NCBI GenBank assembly: GCA_022885665.1 | Contig: JAGQDJ010000139.1 | Span: 82,888 to 146,887, forward strand | Direction: 5' to 3' | Origin: Triops longicaudatus | Lineage: Eukaryota > Arthropoda > Branchiopoda > Notostraca > Triopsidae | DNA: 64,000 nt | Shown here: piece by piece, positions 12,701-24,700 of the stretch | How positions within the stretch are numbered: the first letter of the stretch is position 1 | How the letters are laid out: each line of letters starts with the position of its first letter | Notes under the pieces: model-generated | Seen by the model: only the letters and a program-made list of their open reading frames with translations | Told to the model about the DNA's origin: nothing | The model's database searches: none | Made by a program: the position numbers and the translations under genes

Positions 12701-15700
12701 CGCTTTGTCAGCATTTCCAGCCAAGACGATTCGTCAACTTGGTCAAACCTTTCAACAAAGAGCAAGAAGTCAGTTCCCTAGTCAATACGCTTCTTTCCGG
12801 ATGGCAACCTTAAAGAAAAGGCACACAAACTAGTTTCCAAGCGACTAATGCAAAAAGCCTTAACAAGCTTAGCGCCTTTAATTCTTTCCCCCCACCCCCC
12901 ATAATGAAACGAAAACGTTATGTACGAAATGTTCACATTCTCCCCGTCTTTTCCTTCGCTCGTATCCTTTACCACCTCCCCTTTGAAAAGAAAGCTAGAT
13001 CTTTTTTGAAACGCTTGACAAAAAGCTTATCTAATAACTCAGTTACCCGCATAATTCAATAAACTATTCAATTAATAGGGAAATTAAACGCCCACATAAT
13101 AATAGTACCATTGTTTATACCAATTTCTGCAAAACGAAAACTCAATCTATTTATTCTCCATCTCACATTTTAAATCTCCCGGGACAAATGGGGTTTGCCA
13201 ACTTTTTCCTAGCAGATTTTTCCCGCGTATCGCATACGCACACCCACATAGGAATAATACACAACCAATATGCTCGTTTCTTTTAATTACACTCGTTGAG
13301 TCCAATTAGGACCCTTCTGTACACAATCAAGACAAAATAAACATTTTCTTTCAGTGCATATTTGGTTCAATCGTCGTTTTTGCTCTAATCATAGCTATTT
13401 TTAAAATATATTCTATTACAAAAGGAACTGGGCAAAGAAAGCTAAAGCAAACGCAAGAGAAGGGGGTAGACCCCACAAATGTGTGTGCATGCCAGCTACA
13501 GTGTCCACATCCGTCTTGGCTTGGTTCCCTGACGCTGCTTGGGCAACCGCCACAGTACACGTTCGTGTCCAAGAAACCTGGTATCTGCACTAAAGTCCCC
13601 ACAGTTGGGAAATTCTCTGTGTGTATATATGTGTATGTGTGTGTGCGAACGTATTCCCAGGGACAAGGAGTGGGGATCAATACACGAGGGTTTGAGGGTG
13701 GCCCAAAGCACCGGGGGCGCGCGACAAAACTCCCGCGTTTCTCTTTCTTGGGACGGAAACTTGCAAGCCAAGGAAGGCGTAGCTGGCGCTCCCAGCTCCT
13801 CCTACTTATTGATACTGGAAGGTACAGTGCAAGGCAGTACGAGCTCGCTTCCATGTTCGCCTTTCTCTCCCCCCATCTGCGGGTCTGCACTACAACTCTT
13901 CAAATTTTGTCCGGAATGATCAAACGAATTCAGGGCCCCAAAAAGACGGAAATACAAACTAATAAAAAAGCGGAAGGAAAAACGGCCTATAATCCTCTCC
14001 CACTCCATCCAAGTCCGTTTTTTTAGTGCTATCGGTGTACCGACAAGGGAGGGGAGATTTTGAGTAGAGGACTTTTTTTTTCAGAGATTTTTATACTTTT
14101 TTATGACCTAACTCGAGAGGGTGGGACAATAGAGAATTACACATACGAGGCCTTGTGCTTTTACAAGAAAATATCGCGAGGGTGTCCAATGTAGCTCGAG
14201 TGCTTTTTTTAGGATAAAGATGGATGAAATGGATGAAAGGTGGAGTTATTGATGAAATCTTGCATGGTTTTTGTTTTTCTCAATGGCACAAGTAGGTTGT
14301 TATGCTTGTCAGAACTGCTGACGTCACGCAAGTTGGCCTAATGTGTTCCACGCGACACCAAGGTGCCATTGACGATATTATAAGGTCTTCCAGTGGGTAA
14401 GTGCAGCTATTCTAACCACTCCAAACCTACGCTGGACACAAACTCCTTATCTCTACGTTGACCAGACCTGTGTTGTTGTTAAAAAATTCTCTTAATTATG
14501 CTATAAAAGAAAAGGTCTTTTCAGAAGCTGAAATTTTCACTTGTCGGACTTCCCGTTCACAACGTCAAGTTTAATACCCCTAATTGGCGAGGGTTCGACG
14601 AGCCATGTGTAAACCAATAGAATGACGAGCTGCGGCCCGAGTCAAATGCTCCCAATCAACAAACTCATAAGCCGGAAATAGTGCAATTGACTTTTCCCCA
14701 TCGTTCTCTTCTTTTTCTTTTCACAAGTACCATTTCTGATGGAGCTTTCAGCTCGTGTCACACGACTTTTTTCCCCCCTGGTCGTTTCACGTGCCAATTT
14801 GTCACGCTGGACGACAACGAAACCCTAATTGGCTCTATAGTGGAACAAAAAGAATCGATTCAACTAGTTCTGAAGTCTCGGAAGCCCAGCCCGTTCAAAG
14901 CACTATGAATGATGCTCAAAATCAGTAGCTAACTTTTAATGCATACCTGACTTAGATCGAAAACTGGTAAACTCAGTCCGATAGCGGAGGCAATTGCGTC
15001 GTTTTGCGCACCGGATTGCACGTTTACGCTCCGCCCACCCGCGTTAGCATGCCCGCTAGGGTTAGAATACAATCGATCTTCCATCAACCGCTCTGACACG
15101 CCTCTTTCGTCTCTTTGTGTACTAGCTCCGCCTCTTTCGCTAGCTACTTCTCGGTACCGACACCTCCGTGACGTAGGACTGTGGGGGTAAATTCAAAAGC
15201 AATAACAGTGAATGTAAAGTTTCGATCAACCACATTTATTTTCAGCTTAAGAAATCCTCACCTTCGCACACAACGATGGGTAGGTGTGCATCCTCTTCTT
15301 TGCGTCATTTGTCTCCGTCGTTCTTCGCCCACTTGCGCAGAACGCTCGCGTTCCCACAATCTCGATGTCAAAGTGGGCGTGGCCATCCCTGGCGAGGGCG
15401 GGCTGTGAATCGCCTGAGCCATCCCTGACAACCTTCTTCGTTTCCTACTCGGGCTGGTACTCTGCAACGAAAGAAATAAAAACAGAACATTAATTTAATG
15501 ATTTATTCCGCAATGCAAATCCGCGTCGCTGCAATTTCAACCATTTGGACGATTTTCAAAAACAATTCAATATCCACGTGGCAAGTTGTGAAAGTAGCTA
15601 CAAAACGGTATAGTAGTGTAACAACATTGTTTTCACAGTGACTTATCTTCTACTATGAGTCAGTTGAAACACAATTACGGTTACGTCACTTCCTTTTCGT

Positions 15701-18700
15701 TAAACCTAAATTGCACACTTTTCCGCTTATTATCAAACCAAAACTTGGGGAGGAAGAACGCTTTATCTCCTCAATGATGGGCCTTTCGGTTAGAGATGGG
15801 ACGCTATACCGCCTGTATACAAACCACTAACAAGCTTCCTGTATGAATATGCTGGGGCAACAGGGCGTGACTTTCCCAAACAGAAGGTATGTGACCGGAA
15901 GTCATTTTTTAACCACTTTATTTCGGCATTTCGCCCTCTGCTATGTAAATACACTGCAACGTGGACGTTACGATACTGTCATAAATATTGTAATATGCAA
16001 TATGCCTGCGCGTTTGTATTACTTCTGCTAGGATTCTGTGGCAATACAAAAAAAAAATGTTGCTTGTTTATCGTGATATTTCTGTCAACGTTATTCAATA
16101 GCCTCTGTTCGGACTTCTGGAAATACGCTAAATCATTACATACTCGAATTCCATAGATCAATATCGATTTGAAAGTGCACCGGCGTAGTACTTTGGTACA
16201 TAAGATGGTAAAACTGTATAACACTGGAAAAACTGTCAGGTGCTCTTATAAAAGCTTCCATAATTCACAAAAGCATTTTTAACACTTCTATCCTTTCTCG
16301 AAAATGTTTTCGGAATTTAAAAATAACTTTATGAACAACTCGAAAAAATCGTGTTTTCTGTCCATTTTTCAATAGTTTTATTCAGTTCACATGGCTAAAT
16401 TGGTAGTTCTTGTTTGTTTTACTATAATAAAATAAACACTTCCAAGCAAGCCATTTCCATAACATAGGGAAATAGATTTTATACGCGATTTTTTACAAAA
16501 GATTTTTTCTGGTTCAGCTTCAAATTTAGAGAGATAACATTTGGCATAAATTTGTTCAACATTTTTACCTTTGAGAGTAAAGAAATCAACACATGAATGC
16601 AAAATTTTAAAACTTTTCAAAACATTTTAAATGTGTGCACTACATATTGCAAATTATAACATTACTGTCGATACAGTTTGTTCAAATCTGTTCCATATTC
16701 ACTTAAAACTATTTCTACGTTATTTACCTAGCAGCATGTATTTATTGCATATTGAACTGCATTAAATAAATGCCACGTATTTATCGTAAATTCGTTCCCA
16801 GTATTCGATCCCCGTCGTGTATGTGAACCAAGGCCGAGCGTCAGGACACTGGTTGAGGCTTAACTGTTGTCACGCTTAACTGATTCCTAAAGCCTATTTC
16901 GGGCGTCTTCTAAACTGTGAATTCAACTTCTTTAATACTTTAAATATCTACGGGGAAAACGCATCCATAATGCAATACATGAACTTCTACTAGTTTGAAA
17001 AACTGACGAAGAACCCTGTGCTTGTTCCCAAGGGTCCTTGCATGTAGTTCCCCCACCCACCGCCAGATAGCTACGCACTCATTGACTTCTCTTAAACGGG
17101 ATTTCACTGTCGCCCGATGTGGGTCACCGAAAACAGAAGGTTTTTTCCTTTCCATAAAACACCTCGTTAAGATTACCAACACGTGGCCATAAACACGTGC
17201 TTGTCTTTTACTCCTGCCACAACTTGCCCGATTTACATTTACATAAATCCTCCATTTTTCTCTGCAGAGCCAAAAGGTCAAAATAATATTTTGCGGCCTG
17301 ACACAGAAAAGCGCCATTGAGAGGTCGTAAAACGATTGCTCCCAATGTTTTTAGAGCTTCCATAGGCCCATAGTGTTTCAATTGTTTTATTCGGTCCAAT
17401 TTTCACGGGCCCGACATCTTTTCTTTTGTTGCGCACATGTATCTTAAGATCCTTCTTACCCCTCCCACTTTTCCGAAAACTGAAAAAAAAAAATCTGAAA
17501 CGAAACCCATTTCACGGGCGTAAATCAGTCACGGGTAACTCGACATTTAAGTGTAACCTAGGTCCCGTCTGGGGGGCTGACCCCCCTCAAAGCTCTCTCC
17601 CCTTGCGCTATAAAAAGCCGTTTATGCCTCTTATAAAACCATTGAGACGTCTATGCAATATTTTTTCTGGCCTTTTTTTACATAACTACACACAAAAATA
17701 AAAACACTAGCTCGAAAGATTTACCATATATTACCAACGGTCGAACCTTTTTTCACGATTTGAATACGGTTTTCTATCTGGAGAAAACGCTTGAAACGGG
17801 CTAAGCTGATCGGCACCTTTGTCAATGATGCCGTAACAATATTAAAGAAATCGCTGTCAGATTTATTTTAATATTGAAATATAAAGTACTTAGTCCAATT
17901 TTACAGTATGATTTTTTTTAAAAAAAAAGAGATAACGGCCAAAACTTACCTGGAATATTTACAATAATGTCAAAAAATAAAATTGTCATTGAAATTATGA
18001 CAAAAATAAACTTTTCATTTCTACCTAAAATGTATTAGGCCTAACTACTTTCTTGAAGTCAAAAACTTACATTGTCTTGTGTAATTTCGAGACTATTTCA
18101 GAAACTGCTAAATAACTGATGTTGTGTTACGTTGTATGGTAGTGCTGCGAATTTACCCAGACAGCATCAATTTACCAGAAATATTTTTAAAAAATCCTGG
18201 GATTTTACGTACCTCTTGCTGCGCATGAAGTCCTTAACACACTACATCAAAAGAAAATTTCTGGCATCAAATGGATTTCATTGCTACCAAATCCACAGAT
18301 TCATATTCACGCAAGGGACAAAAATTACACTAATGAGGAAGTTTGACAGAGTTTTTAGTTTTTAGGCCAAAGTACGTACGCAATTAGAATATAAGCTAGC
18401 AAAGCTCAAATGTTCACACCGGTTGTAATTAAACAATCAAAAAGTAGGCTTCGTACATGGAATCGGCTCAATTAATTACGCTGTGGTATTAAGTTACGCA
18501 AGTCTTAACCGTTACTCAAGGGTCAATCGAAGATTGATCGTAAACTGAAACTACGGATCAGGTATACACTTGAAGTCAATAGACATAAAAGCAAATCGTA
18601 AAGTACGAGGTCCGAGTACCGTCCATAAAAAGCAAGTACGGCGGACGTGCGGTTTTCCACAAGTACTGTACAACGTTTTTCTCGTATATCTACGTGCGCC

Positions 18701-21700
18701 CTGTCTAATGCGGTTCTGCACGGAACATTGCGCAAAGTGGTCCGCTTTGTTAATAAAAATCAAGTACAATCGAGTCGTAAGTCTTGCATCACAGTACCCT
18801 TTTTAAACAGACATTGTACATGGATTTCGAAATTCGAACGGAATTTCGTTATTCGTGGTACCATTGTTCATACAAGTCTCCCACCAGATGCAAATCCTTA
18901 AGCGAAATCCTTTAGTAATCTCTGGTCAGTTTCCCACAAATCTCCCAAACCGAAAATCCCTCTCCTCTCTCTCTTTTCACCCTACTTAGTAATTGTATTT
19001 AAGAGCAACGGCTGCACACATTCGAACACTTTTAACTTCATATACCCACTACGTTGCTTTAACGTATGCTCTCCGTATCCTAATTCCTTGAAATGCAACA
19101 CTGAAAAATACTTCCCCACGGATATCTCTTCAAACATTAACTCATACTCTTCACATCTTTGTCCATCCATTTCCACAAAATTTTCTCTCGAAACTTGCCG
19201 CTCGGCTAAATTTTCCCCTGCACTCTTTTAAAATCCGAAACAAACAATTCTCATACCACATAACAATACACTTACCATCCCTGTCGTCTCCATCGCCAAT
19301 CAAGATATGTTTTAACACGAAAATCCCCAACGAAATTCTATATCCTCGTCACTGAACTACACAAATTTTCAAAAAATTCTGAGCACCGAAATTTTCCAAG
19401 ATATGTTATCGCACATATAGCACTGTAAGGAACGAGGCACCCCAAAGCTTCAGCGCCTAAGGTTTTTTCTTGCCCTTACTTCTACGGCTTTGCCTAGGCT
19501 CCAACACATAGCTGGCACACATACACTATACGACCGTGTCCCTCGGTGTTCTACGCTTACCCACGCGGTGCGCGCCCGGGCTTGGCCGTCGCGCAAAGAC
19601 CCCAAAGTTCCGAGCTCCCAAACCCCGCCTCTTTTCCCCCTTTTTGAAAACCTCGGGAGATTTACGACTCCGAAACTAGAAGGACACGACGAAGGAACCC
19701 AAACGTTTCTTCTCTTCGTTTCTTTTAGAACCTTTTTGCTCTTCATCCATTTCCATCCCCCCTTACGAGAAACTCTCCCACCCTATTACCCTCCCTTCAA
19801 GTTCTCCCTCCCTGTAGTCTGGACAAGGGGTTCCTCTCGAGCCCCAATGTGTTCTCCAGGCCTCCTTTTCTTTCTTATTCCTTCTTCTCTTCGCTCGGCC
19901 TTATATCTTCTTCGTGGACAACAGTTGGGCACCCCCCACATCCCCCCACCGTCATCTCCAGGGGGAATTTTCGGTAGGATGAGACAAAAAAGAGGGAAAG
20001 GAGGGTCTTGGGAAACGAAAGATCTTTTGGGGCTCTTCTCCTTTTCGTCTCTTTGCACTAAGAGAAGTCCCAACTGCTACAGAAATGGAGCCAGCGTAAA
20101 ACGGAATAAAAGAGACAGCGCAAGTTGAGCCTACGCTGGCCTATCAAGGCCCTTTTCCCCGTAAAGTTATCATATGCGTTCAACTGGAAAAAGTCAGCTT
20201 GACAAAAGTTGGCTCTTTTTTTCCTTTGACAGAACCAGATAAAAGAAATGGAGAGCGAAGTGCAAGGAAAGGAAATTTCGAAAAATTGAGCTTTTTGTGC
20301 CCGAAAATTCCGGTAAAAAGGTGCTATTCTTGTCAAGTTCAAATGCGGGGACGCTCAGGGGACAATTATGGGGTACTTTGCGGAATGGGAACATTGTATA
20401 AGCAAGAAAAAAAAACACTCGTTTTACGCACCAGATTTGCCCCACGACATCGTACTAACAACAGTATTTCCAGTGTGTAATACTGACTAATCCTTAGTGG
20501 AAGAAACGGTACGGCTGAGTGTAACATTTTACGCAATTGCCCCAGTTTCACTGTGGGTTTTGGTCAATGAAAATATTGTAACAAAGAATTCGAAGTAGAT
20601 TAAAGTAATAAATACCTTAACCTGAACAGAAAAGAAAAACCGTTAATGTACTTATTTCTAAATGTTGTATTTATTTGAATATTTCTGAAATAACCATATT
20701 TGAATATTTCTAATCTGTATTATCAGGTATCTAAACGCGTTTTAGAAACTGGGAAAGATTTTAGCATTTGACGAACTTAACATTTTCTAAATCGAACCGG
20801 TGAACTTTAGCGTTGCTGTTAAAAACGATTACACTGGACACGTAGTAATTACATGTAAAAGTTGGTTGTCTTCTTCTGTTATCTTCGGTTGGTTGGTTTA
20901 AAGACGAAATGGTTCAGAATAATCGAGGATCTTAGTCATAAACCAAACACATATATTGTACCCATTTTATGTTGGCATAGTACAAAGTGTCACGACAGTA
21001 GTTCCAGAAAAATCAGGATAAGCACTATTAACGCCTAAACAGGGTTCGGGTAAATTTACTTAAGTTTAGCTATTCACTTACTTTATGTCCATCTTCATTT
21101 GCGTGGTTGGAAGCTGAAAGTGGTACACGGTAGAAGGGCGACGAATGCGCCAATTGCACTGGACTCAGGCGAGCAGCTCCGGGAATCAAATCTGGATATT
21201 GTAAAAGAAAAAGAGAGTTTGAGTTTTTGTCCTCTGGAAGATTGAAGTAGAAAAAACGTGTCTGAGAAAGGTTAGAGTATTGATTTATTGGGGCTTTTCC
21301 TTCTGCAAATTCTACTGAGTGTGTGGAACGATTTCCGAAGGCAATATTTTGGGGACAAACAAGAGCAAGAAACTTTCAGTGCCAGTTCCCTTACAGAAAG
21401 CGAGTTATGCAGTGAGACATAATTACAACATTTTGTCTCAAATAGGTACTTTTTCCTATACTTTCCTATACTTTTTCAAATAGGTTTCAAATAGGTTCTT
21501 AGAAAAAATAGGTACTTTTTCCCATATAAACTACAATGGAGTTTCGCAAGTAGAAGTGATAAAGTTTTTTTTAGAAATGAAGAAAGTTACACTTCTGCTT
21601 TTCGCGTACTAAGAAACGCCACGTGGAACAGGTTTCCTAGTTTTGCTTACACGTGTCAAGGACAGTTAGTGGTGGAATAATAATATACTTGTGGTGAAAA

Positions 21701-24700
21701 ATGTTATACTGAAATAAAAAAAAATATATAAATTGTAGTGAAACCAAATTAAAATGCAAAACTATTATATCAACAAGATACCATGTATGTACTTCCGGTC
21801 GCTAGTAGAATACGCTAGAAGATTGCATTACAACAATCCACGTTCAAACGACCAGTCGATTATTATGGAGGAAAAGAACTTTCGACCTGTACAGCAAAAC
21901 GCCTAACAAACTGACATTTTACAACCACAATGAGATTCCTGTTATCGAGATTTTACCCTATTGTCGAAACAAGTCCCAATTTCATACGTCTCCATATTTT
22001 ATTGCAGTTCACCAACCCGAAGTTTACAGGTAATGCATAAAGGAATAACACCGTTTATTTTTTTATCGTCAATAAACCATAAATCCCAAGCCGCAAAAAA
22101 AAAAACTGACTGCCAAACAACTTCAATTTTGCCAATACTCGAAGTGCAACGACCTAGTCACACTGCCATACGACCCTTTACTCCCACCCCCAACACTCCC
22201 AAAGTTTTTAACAAAAATCGCAAATCCAACTCAAATCACGGAATTATAGGAATATGAACATTTATCTCTTCCTTCTTGTCCATCGGTTTCGTCAAAACTG
22301 AAAATGTCAATAGTCTTCTGGTCTGAGGTCAATATCCCATGACACTCAGGCTCCACATGGCAAAAACGTCCCCCATATCCCTTTCATTCCCTTCTTTTTT
22401 GTTTTGCTAAACGCAAGTTGGCACTTGGCCCAATCAAGCTGGATTGCATTTTCCCAAAGACAGAAATGCTCTTTGCTGGTAAGGCCGAGGGAACCTTCTC
22501 CAGCAATACTTATGTATACCACGTCAGGCTTCCAGCTCGACTTTGGCTTCAACAAAGACAAGCTTCCTCCTTCCCCAAAGAGGCTCCATGGTAGAAGAGA
22601 AACCAGTCTTTTGCTGTCCCTTTTAGATTCTCTTTTAGCTTTTTTCCCAAAAATCCACAAGAGGAACCCTAACCAAGCTAAAAGGGTTTTTGAAGTGAAC
22701 CCGCTGGGTTTAAGGTTAAAGGGCACCAGGTAAAATTTGGTCAAAATGGGAACTAGCGAACCTTCATCACTCTTTTCACGATCTTCTTTCATTCTTCCCC
22801 CTTCCTTTTGTTCGGCTCGCCGGAGCTCCAAAGTTCCTCCTCGGCAAAAGTTCTCTTCTTTTTCATTTTCAAGGTAGAAAATAATGAAACAAGAATAGGA
22901 AAAAGAGCCCAAAGGGCGAAAGGAGCCCTTTAATACCTCAAACCAAGTCAAAAAGTTTCCTAAAGTTATAAAGCTTTTTTAAAAACTCCAAAAAGGGGTG
23001 GGTTTTAACGGGTGGAGGGAAAAGCAGGCCCTTTTGCGCCCTTTTTCGGATAAATACAGGACTTTTTAGAGGCCCCTTTGTGAAGAATATTCCGCTAGCG
23101 AGATAAATTGATCACGGCGCTTTTTTTCTGCCGGGAAAAACGAGCTAAGGGTGCAGTGCGTAATTGTATTCTACAAATGAAGCTGAAGGTCTTTTTCCTC
23201 TACTGCAACCCATTACCGCCAGCCTAGCTTGTAGACTTTCGCCTCATGGACAAGACTGGACAAAGTACACCACATATTCATAACGGGAATACGAAAACTC
23301 GATCATTCACACGAAGAGCCAGAAGCCCAACTTCACAGTATTTCGACTTACCAATGGTGTTAAATAATTATCCTTCTATTTGAGGCATCGTATAATAACG
23401 CTTTTATTATTATTATACAAGGCGCATTTTTCAACTCTTATTTCTACCTTACAAACGCGAAACAGTTCTCCGCGATGATCAGAGGAAACCTACAAATTGT
23501 ATAAACAGGAACATTGCCGCAAATCTACAGATATGTTGTGGTCCATTAATGCTACTGAAGAAAGTTGTCTTCTAGCTACATTGCACTCTGGGCATCTGTA
23601 ATTATACCCATATAATTACTGGGGCTTATTATTGTGCGAAGTGTACGAATGTACGGCAATAAATAAGTGGGACAGTTACGCGAAAATGTAGACGGCAATA
23701 GTACCCGTTTCTACTGGACATGGGTTCACTGTTCGTAGTACGAATGTCGAACTACCCATGGGAGTTCGTGCAACGCGTCCCGAACACAAAGGTTCAGCGA
23801 TTTGTGACCTTTTGCGCGTTAGTTCCTCTTTCGCAAACTAATATACAACAGGATCCTAATTCTAGTTCCGACTTTCGCGAACTTTTCCTACGGGACACAT
23901 TTTACAGTACATTTCCGCATAGTTTACTTTCCTAGTGCTAAACCCCACTGCACCCGGTTTCCAAGTCTCAAAACGCTTCCAATATGCAGTGCCTAGGCGT
24001 CCAAGCGGCCTAATTTCAACAACTTGGCTGAACAATGTGACGACATAAACAAATCCCAATATTCTACAATGTGCTACATTCTTATCATACCAAGCCTCAC
24101 CTTGATACGCAATTCCAAGTTTTGATATTCTTTACCACTTCTCTCCCCAAAAAGTTCTTGTCTCAACATTTTCGAGTACTCCCCATCTTACGTAATTATC
24201 CCTGTTAATTAACTCAACGCTTCAGCTTGATCTCTAATACCTCAATCCTTCTCTCCTTACCCCAACTTGCAGCTGAGGGGAGGAAAAACGCTTTTAAGGG
24301 CAAAGTTCCCAAACCAATTTTCTTACCAAACTTCTAAAATTAAACTTTTCCATTTCCTAGTTTCAAGGAACCCCAATTACCCCACTTACTTCACAAAAAG
24401 AAACCTTTTCCCTCACTTAACTCTCTTGTCGAGCCGCGGTTTCAACTTGCCCCTCCTACCGAAAATGCTTTTTTTCTCTCCCTATTCGTCTCGTAACCCA
24501 AATTGTCCCCATTTAGTTTTTTTTCTCTCTCCCATCTCTCTCCCCCAAAATTGATCTTTTTTACCCCCAGCCTCCAAAAAGCGTTCTGAGCTCCGTTTCT
24601 TTTACTATTACATTAATAAGCAATCCCCTTACACGAAGAAAAATTTTAGGAAATTTGCCCCTCGTTTGAAAAATTCTCAAACAATGCAATATGCAAATCA

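Noticed and set aside
13481..14026. Plus-strand open frame of 181 aa and overlapping minus-strand frame of 179 aa
   Set aside because: Both lie in RNF38/44 intron 5, overlap each other on opposite strands, have Arg/Ser/Pro-biased compositions and show no family motif or splice logic.
19490..20128. Plus-strand open frame of 212 aa
   Set aside because: It comes from a GC-richer pyrimidine-biased intron stretch; the translated sequence is low in structure and has no recognisable domain.
22346..22951. Minus-strand open frame of 201 aa
   Set aside because: It lies in RNF38/44 intron 2 and is rich in Lys/Gly/Phe from purine tracts. There is no domain, and joining it to exons 2 and 3 would break their matching phase.
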